Shown here: piece after piece, positions 54,725-61,994 of the stretch | Numbering within the stretch: the stretch's first letter is position 1 | Layout: each line of letters begins with the position of its first letter | Source of the DNA: Gammaproteobacteria bacterium | GTDB taxonomy: Bacteria; Pseudomonadota; Gammaproteobacteria; UBA11654 | DNA length: 64,000 nucleotides | Direction of reading: 5' to 3' | Assembly: GCA_018672815.1 (NCBI GenBank) | Contig: JABHDX010000118.1 | Coordinates: 7,050 to 71,049 of the forward strand | Program-made: the position numbers and the translations under genes | Notes under the pieces: model-generated | Databases searched by the model: none | Seen by the model: the letters and a program-made list of their open reading frames with translations, nothing else | Told to the model about the DNA's origin: nothing

Positions 54725-54773
54725 ATTTATAAATCAAATAATAAAATGAATTTAAGATAATATTTAAACTTAA

Positions 54774-55781
<1,008 letters not shown>

Positions 55782-55826
55782 TAAATATAGTTTAGAATAT
55801 TTTTTTGATTAACTAGAGATTTAAAT

Positions 55827-56045
55827 ATGCCTAAAGCAGATGCAATACAAATGAATGGAGTGGTAAAAGAAACACTTCCAAATACTATATTCAGAGTTGA
55901 ATTAGAAAATGGACATATGATCACAGCTCATATTTCTGGAAAAATGAGGAAAAATTATATTAGAATTCTTACTGGGGATAAAGTCTTAGTTGAAATGACT
56001 CCATATGATTTATCAAAAGGCAGAATTGTTTTCAGAGAAACCTAA
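55827..56045 (+). CDS. infA: Translation initiation factor IF-1
   Basis: The 72-residue OB-fold protein matches IF-1 nearly end to end: [44 protein letters not shown] (in pieces) and [15 protein letters not shown]-1 binds the A site of the 30S subunit with IF-2 and IF-3. A single infA after trxB is typical of gammaproteobacteria. The start residues MPKADAIQ replace MAKEDNIE. Confidence 0.97.
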   Translation: MPKADAIQMNGVVKETLPNTIFRVELENGHMITAHISGKMRKNYIRILTGDKVLVEMTPYDLSKGRIVFRET

Positions 56046-56118
56046 TTTGATTGCTCTTTATAACATTTTATTGGAAAATAAAATAAGACGTCAAATATAC
56101 AAACATAGGCCATATTAA

Positions 56119-56346
56119 ATGAAAAATAAAAACACTTTTAAAATTATATTAGCTATTTTATCAATATCACTGTTTAACGGATGTAGCTCACAATTAGAAA
56201 GCAGAGCTGAGCTAGAAAATCGTATCAATGAACTAGAAGAAGAAAATATTGCAATACAACAAGAGGCTGAAGAAGCTGTAGAGATGGCTCAAGAAGAGGT
56301 AGAAAAAGCTGAAAGAATCTGGGAAAGAGACCAATCTAAAAAATAA
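56119..56346 (+). CDS. Lpp-like small lipoprotein
   Basis: The 75-residue protein has a signal with lipobox ending FNGC (Cys22) and a mature chain of about 54 residues that is a regular coiled coil (ELENRINELEEENIAIQQ). It ends in Lys-Lys, like the C-terminal Lys through which Lpp is linked to peptidoglycan. E. coli Lpp is 58 residues, so size and design fit a Braun-type lipoprotein. It is convergent with an L,D-transpeptidase gene, the class of enzyme that makes this link. Confidence 0.75.
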   Translation: MKNKNTFKIILAILSISLFNGCSSQLESRAELENRINELEEENIAIQQEAEEAVEMAQEEVEKAERIWERDQSKK

Positions 56347-56368
56347 ATTCTTTTCTTAGAATCACAAT

Positions 56369-57271
56369 TTAATAAGATATTTGACCTATAAGGCCAGATT
56401 TTTCCTTGAATATTTTCTTCACTTTATTCCAGTTAATAGTATCCCTATCAATTTTATTTCTAGTAAGATAATTCATCACCTTGGCTTCAAGATATGAATA
56501 TTCTTCGTTTGTAAGATAATCGAATTGAGCATTATGTACTTGCAGAAATATTTTATTTGCAGACTTTGCTAACTTTATAGGCTCATCAACCACTAATACT
56601 TCAGTGCCAATTGGGCTCATCTCAAATAATTCTTTTATATCTTCAGGAAAAAGACGTATGCATCCATGAGATATCTCCATACCCACTCCATCTGGTCTAT
56701 TAGTGCCATGAATAAAATAACCTCCTGGTATATTTATTCGCATGGCTAACTTACCTAATGGATTATTGGGACCCGGTGGGACAATTGAATCTAATATCAA
56801 ACCTTCTTGTTTGTATTCATCTCTAACTGACTTTGGAGGATACCATGCTGGATTTTCTAACTTGAGGTCAATTTCTGATAAACCTAGAGGTGTTTTCCAG
56901 TCCATTCTTCCGATACCAACAGGAAATGTTATTAATTGTCCATTTTGAATTAAATAACCTCTAAAATCAGAAAGATTAATAGTAATACCGTTATTGAGGT
57001 ATTGACTGGGCAAGATGAATGCGCTCGGTATTTTTATTAAGGTGCCTTCACCCGGTAGCCATTTATCAACAGTTGGATTTGCTTGTATTATCTCATTAAA
57101 TCCAAGATTATATGTTCTCGCAAGATCTACCAATGTATCTTCATATACTGCTTTAACTTCTATTATCTCTCCATATATTTTTTGCGAAGGATCGTAAGAA
57201 AAATTAGTTGATGATTCTGAATAATTAAAGGCAAAAAGGAAAAGAAATACTATGACTTTAGAGGTCTGCAT
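56369..57271 (-). CDS. L,D-transpeptidase (YkuD/ErfK type)
   Basis: The protein has a signal peptide (KVIVFLFLFAFNYSES), a LysM-like segment (DTLVDLARTYNLGFNEIIQANP, in pieces) and a YkuD domain with FIHGTNRPDGVGMEISHGCIRLF (read in pieces), which holds the catalytic His and Cys of HGTN...SHGCIRL. Such enzymes attach Lpp to peptidoglycan or make 3-3 links. The start is uncertain; I use the ATG at 57271, two bases past fabH, instead of 57301. It follows fabH where fabD is common. Confidence 0.92.
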   Translation of the reverse strand: MQTSKVIVFLFLFAFNYSESSTNFSYDPSQKIYGEIIEVKAVYEDTLVDLARTYNLGFNEIIQANPTVDKWLPGEGTLIKIPSAFILPSQYLNNGITINLSDFRGYLIQNGQLITFPVGIGRMDWKTPLGLSEIDLKLENPAWYPPKSVRDEYKQEGLILDSIVPPGPNNPLGKLAMRINIPGGYFIHGTNRPDGVGMEISHGCIRLFPEDIKELFEMSPIGTEVLVVDEPIKLAKSANKIFLQVHNAQFDYLTNEEYSYLEAKVMNYLTRNKIDRDTINWNKVKKIFKEKSGLIGQISY

Positions 57272-57273
57272 TC

Positions 57274-58239
57274 CTATATTTCTAAAATTACAGTGCCCCA
57301 AGTGAAACCAGCACCAAAGCTCTGCAATAAAACAGTATCCCCATTTTTAATCTTTCCTTCTCTAATGGATTGATCGAGTGCAAGTGGGATGGATGCAGCT
57401 GATGTGTTTCCATGATTAGTCAAACTAATAACAACTTTATCTTCTGATATGTTTAACCTTTTAGAAACTGCTTGAATAATTCTAATGTTAGCTTGATGCG
57501 GGATAAACCAATCAATATCCTCAGCTGTCATATTAGCTTCTTTCAACGAATCCATAGCAATTCTTTCGAGAGTTTTTACAGCTACCTTGAAAACTTCGTT
57601 TCCTTTCATTTGAAGAAAATTATCATTTCTTTCTTCTTTGATGGGTCTCTTTGAAGTTCCATATGGTACATAGAGTAGATCAGAATAGGCACCATTAGCA
57701 CCTAATTTTGAATGAACAATTCCTGGATCATTAGACGGTTTTAAAATTGCAGCACCTGCTCCATCTGCAAATAATACACAGGTATTCCGATCTTCCCAAT
57801 CAGTTATCCTAGATAATGTTTCTGCACCAATAACTAAGGCGCATTTTGAGTCTCCTGATAAAATAAATTTATTGGCTAAATTGATCGCATAAATAAAACC
57901 ACTGCATGCAGCTTCTATACTAAATGCAGGGAAGTTCTTTAAGCCAATTTTTTCTTGAATGATAGTGCCAACATTGGGAGTTGGAACATCTGGTGTACAG
58001 GTTCCAACAATAATTAAATCAATTTCATTTGCATCTATACCTGATCTCTCAATTGCTTTTTTAGCTGCTTCATAACCTAAATCTGAGGTGGCTTGCTCTG
58101 AATCTGCAATGGATCTTCTTTGGATTCCAGTTCTTGTTCTGATCCACTCATCGGTAGTATCAACTTTCTTTTCTAGATCTTGATTGGTTACAACATTAGT
58201 TGGAAGATAGCTTCCTGTTGCGATTATTTTTGAAAACAT
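57274..58239 (-). CDS. fabH: 3-oxoacyl-ACP synthase III FabH
   Basis: FabH begins fatty acid synthesis by condensing acetyl-CoA with malonyl-ACP. The 321-residue protein has the Cys in FSIEAACSGFIYAIN, His in WFIPHQANIRII, and Asn in LTNHGNTSAASIP, with the terminal SFGAGFTWGTVIL motif. All catalytic residues are present. It is downstream of plsX by 16 bases, the usual gene order. Confidence 0.97.
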   Translation of the reverse strand: MFSKIIATGSYLPTNVVTNQDLEKKVDTTDEWIRTRTGIQRRSIADSEQATSDLGYEAAKKAIERSGIDANEIDLIIVGTCTPDVPTPNVGTIIQEKIGLKNFPAFSIEAACSGFIYAINLANKFILSGDSKCALVIGAETLSRITDWEDRNTCVLFADGAGAAILKPSNDPGIVHSKLGANGAYSDLLYVPYGTSKRPIKEERNDNFLQMKGNEVFKVAVKTLERIAMDSLKEANMTAEDIDWFIPHQANIRIIQAVSKRLNISEDKVVISLTNHGNTSAASIPLALDQSIREGKIKNGDTVLLQSFGAGFTWGTVILEI

Positions 58240-58255
58240 TATCTAACTCAACCTC

Positions 58256-59245
58256 TTAAATCTCTGCTTTTAATTTCATAACTATATCTTCTTCAATTTC
58301 ATCAATTGCAGTTAATAAGGCATGATGAAATCCATATGCATCTGTCGCTCCATGACTCTTCACTACGATACCATTAAGACCTAAGAGCAAAGCTCCATTA
58401 TAACGTCTTGGATCCAGCCTTTTTTTAAATCTAGCAAACACTGGCTTTGATAATAAACCAATCAATTTATTATATGTATTATAACCAAATGCATCTTTAA
58501 TATAATTCGAGACTAAATTAACACTACCTTCCATTGTCTTGATAACTATATTGCCTGTGAAACCATCAGTGACAACAACATCAGCAATATCTTCAACAAT
58601 ATTATTTGGTTCAATGAAACCTATATAATTAAGTGATGTATCTTTGATCAATAAAGATGCTTCTTTGATAGTTTCACTCCCTTTAGTATCTTCTTGTCCA
58701 ATATTAAGTAACCCTACTCTTGGTTTATTTATATGTTTAATTTCTTTTGCAACAGTAGATCCCATTAGAGCAAATTGAGTGAGTTGTTCCGCTGAACATA
58801 AAGTGTTTGCACCTAAGTCTAAAATATAAACAAACCCTTTTTTTGTAGGGATAGAAGTCATCAATGCAGGTCTAGCAATACTAGGAATTGTTTTTAATGA
58901 ATTTTTAGCAACTGCCATTAATGCAGCTGTATTACCTGAACTAATGCATGCTTGTGCTTTGTTATCCCTTACTAAATCAACAGCTATCCTCATCGAAGAG
59001 TTCTTCTTCTTTCTAAGGGCATCAATAGGTGAATCATCCATTGTTATAATCTCATCTGTATGAATGATTTCTATTCGTTTGGTATCCGTATTAGTAATCT
59101 TACTTTTTATACTTTCCGCATTACCTACAAGTATAATTTTTATATCATCTCGAGATGAAAGGAGTTCTAGAGCTCCTAATATAGCTGCATCTGGGTCATT
59201 CTCACCACTCATCACATCCAGTGAAAGTGTTAGATAATTATTCAA
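58256..59245 (-). CDS. plsX: Phosphate acyltransferase PlsX
   Basis: PlsX makes acyl-phosphate from acyl-ACP for phospholipid synthesis. The 329-residue protein shows LSLDVMSGENDPDAAILG, IRSAGNTAALMA-like CISSGNTAALMA, LDLGANTLCSAEQL, VVTDGFTGNIVIKTMEG, and NGALLLGLNGIVVKSHG. It begins MSGE where the common form is DAMGGD. Length is normal. Between rpmF and fabH as in other gammaproteobacteria. Confidence 0.96.
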   Translation of the reverse strand: MNNYLTLSLDVMSGENDPDAAILGALELLSSRDDIKIILVGNAESIKSKITNTDTKRIEIIHTDEIITMDDSPIDALRKKKNSSMRIAVDLVRDNKAQACISSGNTAALMAVAKNSLKTIPSIARPALMTSIPTKKGFVYILDLGANTLCSAEQLTQFALMGSTVAKEIKHINKPRVGLLNIGQEDTKGSETIKEASLLIKDTSLNYIGFIEPNNIVEDIADVVVTDGFTGNIVIKTMEGSVNLVSNYIKDAFGYNTYNKLIGLLSKPVFARFKKRLDPRRYNGALLLGLNGIVVKSHGATDAYGFHHALLTAIDEIEEDIVMKLKAEI

Positions 59246-59254
59246 ATGAATGCC

Positions 59255-59458
59255 TTACTCTTGTTCTTCTTCAACAGAACTTTTTTCTTTTATACTGATA
59301 ACTTTCTTTCCTTTGTAGAAGCCTTGAGGGCTTATATTATGTCTAAGATGAGTTTCTCCAGTATTTTCATCATTTGTTAATGCGGGTGTGCTCGCTTTAA
59401 TTTGAGATCTTCGCATATCTCTTCTTGATCTAGTTTTTCTTTTCTTTTGAACTGCCAT
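59255..59458 (-). CDS. rpmF: Ribosomal protein bL32
   Basis: The 67-residue protein starts MAVQKKRKTRSRRDMRRSQ, the standard bL32 N-terminus, and contains THLRHNISPQGFYKGKKVI. The zinc-binding Cys residues found in some species are absent, as in E. coli. AGGAG lies before the ATG. The C-terminal tail (EKSSVEEEQE) is slightly longer and more acidic than usual. Confidence 0.97.
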   Translation of the reverse strand: MAVQKKRKTRSRRDMRRSQIKASTPALTNDENTGETHLRHNISPQGFYKGKKVISIKEKSSVEEEQE

Positions 59459-59487
59459 TGCTTTCTCCCTAGGAGTTTTATTACTTT

Positions 59488-60060
59488 TTAACCTTTCTTC
59501 AATATTTCTGATAATTCTGAAAAAGGCCTTTTCTTACTTTCCAAAACTTCTTTTTCTTCATTAATGGATAAAAACAAGCTTAAGGTATCGTTATTTTCAC
59601 ATAATTCAATACTTTTATGCATTATTGACATTGGAATAACACTTAATATTTCATCTTCTATTATTTTTTCAATTGAAATTCCTTCCTGATCAATAGTAAT
59701 TCTATTTACATGTGTTTCGTTTGTTATTGATGTGTCATTTTCATTAATAACCTCACAATCTATATTCAATTCATTAATCCATTCTACTGAACTCAAACAG
59801 CGTTGACATTCTAAAGTTAATGTCATACTTGAATTAACTATTATTTTAGGATTCATTGAACTACCTTTTAATAATTTTATATCTGAAACAATTCTATTGG
59901 TTGCAGAATCAATACTCATGACAACATCAGATAATCTTGGATATTCATGAGCATAATTGATAATTTGAAATGAATAATCTCTTTTTGAAAGATCCAAATA
60001 ATCTTTAAAATCTAAATTTTGTTTAAACATAATTTTTTGGACTATATAATTTACAATCAT
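59488..60060 (-). CDS. yceD: YceD/DUF177 family protein
   Basis: The protein has the DUF177 pattern with MTLTLECQRCLSSVEWIN holding the CxxC pair (Cys-Gln-Arg-Cys) and later VEDEILSVIPMSIMH-like IEDEILSVIPMS. The family is linked to 23S rRNA accumulation or plsX regulation in plants and bacteria. It precedes rpmF. The N-terminus is uncertain: an ATG at 60030 fits the family better than 60060, but neither has a clear ribosome-binding site. Confidence 0.88.
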   Translation of the reverse strand: MIVNYIVQKIMFKQNLDFKDYLDLSKRDYSFQIINYAHEYPRLSDVVMSIDSATNRIVSDIKLLKGSSMNPKIIVNSSMTLTLECQRCLSSVEWINELNIDCEVINENDTSITNETHVNRITIDQEGISIEKIIEDEILSVIPMSIMHKSIELCENNDTLSLFLSINEEKEVLESKKRPFSELSEILKKG

Positions 60061-60099
60061 TTTATCAGGTAAATAATATTTTTTAATTAAATCAAAACT

Positions 60100-60699
60100 A
60101 TGAGAAACACAATTAATAAAAATATTATTCTTGCATCAAGCTCAGTTCATCGAAAAGAACTTTTAGGAAAGTATATTTCTGACTTTAAATGTGTTGCTCC
60201 AAATACAAATGAAATTGCATTGAAAAATGAGACTGGCAAAAACTTATGCATTAGACTTGCTAGAGATAAGGCTAATATTGTCGCAAAAAGTTATCCTAAT
60301 AATATTATTATCGGTTCAGATCAAGTTGCTAATTTTAAAGATAAGAATCTAGGTAAACCTCATACCTATGAAAATGCGTTTAAAATAATAATGAAATTCT
60401 CAGGTGAAAATGTTTTCTTTAATACTGGGGTAGTTATTATAAGCCTCATTCACAATATTGATCTCTCTTACATTGATCAAACAATTATTAATTTTAAAAA
60501 TTTCAAAGAAATTGACCTAATACAATACTTGGATAGTCAAGATGACTTTAAAACAACAGCTGGAGTCAAAACTGAATCTGAATTGTTTCAGAAACTAATC
60601 AATAAAATTATATGCGATGATAAAGAAGCAATTATTGGTCTTCCAATTCAGTGGACTCTAAGTCAACTTGATAATATTTTTTCCAATCTAAATGATTGA
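60100..60699 (+). CDS. Maf-family nucleotide pyrophosphatase
   Basis: The 199-residue protein has ILASSSVHRKELLGKYI, the conserved Asp in IIGSDQVANF, GKPHTYENAF and TAGVKTESELFQKLI. By position beside yceD it corresponds to E. coli YceF, which hydrolyses 7-methyl-GTP, although the subfamily cannot be fixed by eye. The protein is more Asn/Lys rich than usual. It is divergent from yceD and convergent with rluC. Confidence 0.9.
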   Translation: MRNTINKNIILASSSVHRKELLGKYISDFKCVAPNTNEIALKNETGKNLCIRLARDKANIVAKSYPNNIIIGSDQVANFKDKNLGKPHTYENAFKIIMKFSGENVFFNTGVVIISLIHNIDLSYIDQTIINFKNFKEIDLIQYLDSQDDFKTTAGVKTESELFQKLINKIICDDKEAIIGLPIQWTLSQLDNIFSNLND

Positions 60700-60706
60700 A
60701 TTATCT

Positions 60707-61651
60707 TTAGAATATTTCATCTAAAGTTTTTTTTAAACTACTAGGTAAAGCACATTTGATTTTAAATATTTGTCCATTTTCCGTTAAGGATGGAAATGAA
60801 ATGGATTCCGCATGTAAAAATAATCTATTTAGACTAGTATTCTGAGAGATTATATCGGGTTGTTCGCCATATCTATCATCACCTGCCAATGATGAGTTTA
60901 GAAACTTAGCATGGGCTCTTATTTGATGTGTTCTTCCAGTCAAGGGTTTAATGTTATACAAACAACAATTGTTATATTTTTTTATTCTATTAAACAATGT
61001 TACTGATTTTTTACCTTCACTATCTGGTATCGATATTCTTTTATTATTGTTAGCTCTGATAACTTTCAATGACTGATCTAAAGTAAAATTTGTTTTATCA
61101 AACTCTCCAACCAATAATCCAATATAATTCTTTTTAACTCGGCCATCTCTAAAATATTTATGTAATTTTCTTAAACGAGAACGCTTCTTTGAAATTAATA
61201 AACAGCCACTTGTATCCTTATCTAACCGATGTACAAGTTCTAAATCCTCTTTTATGTTTTTTCTATAAAGTCTTAATAATTCTATGATGCCTCCACTTAT
61301 ACCACTGCCTCCATGAACAGCTATACCTGAAGGCTTATTTAAGACTAAAAATGAATCATCCTCATAAATAATAGTATTGTCTATCCATGTTAATGAATCT
61401 GGTTTTATTTTGAGCCTAGAGTTTTTAGTTGCATAGACTAAATTAGGTGGAACTCTTACCAAGTCACCACTTTTTATTCTATCTTTTGGTTTAACTCTTT
61501 TTGAATTAATTCTCACCTCACCTTTTCGAATCATGCTATATATTTTTTTTTGAGGTAGTCCCTTAATTGATTTGATAAGAAAATTATCAAGTCTCATCCC
61601 ATTGTCATTTTCATCGATATTGAACTTATTAGTGGCTAGTTTTATATTCAT
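60707..61651 (-). CDS. rluC: 23S rRNA pseudouridine synthase, RluC-like
   Basis: The 314-residue protein has an N-terminal S4 domain (GMRLDNFLIKSIKGLPQKKIY, in pieces), then the catalytic Asp in LVHRLDKDTSGCLLISK, FRDGRVKKNYIGLL and LTGRTHQIRAHAKFL. It most resembles RluC, which in E. coli sits divergent from rne as here. Positions modified would be U955, U2504 and U2580 in E. coli numbering. Confidence 0.92.
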   Translation of the reverse strand: MNIKLATNKFNIDENDNGMRLDNFLIKSIKGLPQKKIYSMIRKGEVRINSKRVKPKDRIKSGDLVRVPPNLVYATKNSRLKIKPDSLTWIDNTIIYEDDSFLVLNKPSGIAVHGGSGISGGIIELLRLYRKNIKEDLELVHRLDKDTSGCLLISKKRSRLRKLHKYFRDGRVKKNYIGLLVGEFDKTNFTLDQSLKVIRANNNKRISIPDSEGKKSVTLFNRIKKYNNCCLYNIKPLTGRTHQIRAHAKFLNSSLAGDDRYGEQPDIISQNTSLNRLFLHAESISFPSLTENGQIFKIKCALPSSLKKTLDEIF

Positions 61652-61994
61652 AAATGAATTAAATAATATTATGTAAAATATTGATAATTAGTGATATTCA
61701 GTTAAAAGTGTTATAGTTTAATCGTTAAAAATCAGGTTATCTGAATATGATAATCTATAAATGCTAGATAATTTAAATAAATCTAGAAAATAATAAAATT
61801 TTAACAAGAATTTTTTAAACAAAGACAAAATAGGAAAATTAGATAGATGATCTTTGTTGGTAGACATACAGTTTTAAGTAGTAAATTAATAAAAGTAAAG
61901 AAAAACAACTTAATTTTAGCATTAAATCGTAATGCTAAAAGCCAATAAGATAATTTAAATATATCTATCTAGTTGCCTAAAAAAAGAGGTAACA
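61652..61994 (+). other. Intergenic leader between rluC and rne
   Basis: This 343-base gap separates the divergent rluC and rne genes. It is AT-rich and holds promoters for both, which I cannot place with confidence, and one strong hairpin at 61914-61940. A long 5' untranslated region is usual for rne, which regulates its own mRNA. I saw no open frame longer than a few codons. Confidence 0.6.
61914..61940 (+). promoter_or_regulatory. Perfect hairpin in the rne leader
   Basis: TTTTAGCATTA, loop AATCG, TAATGCTAAAA form an 11-base-pair stem without mismatch, 55 bases before the rne start. No T-run follows, so it is not a Rho-independent terminator. A stem in the rne leader could be an autoregulatory RNase E target, as hairpins are in E. 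coli rne mRNA. Confidence 0.6.
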
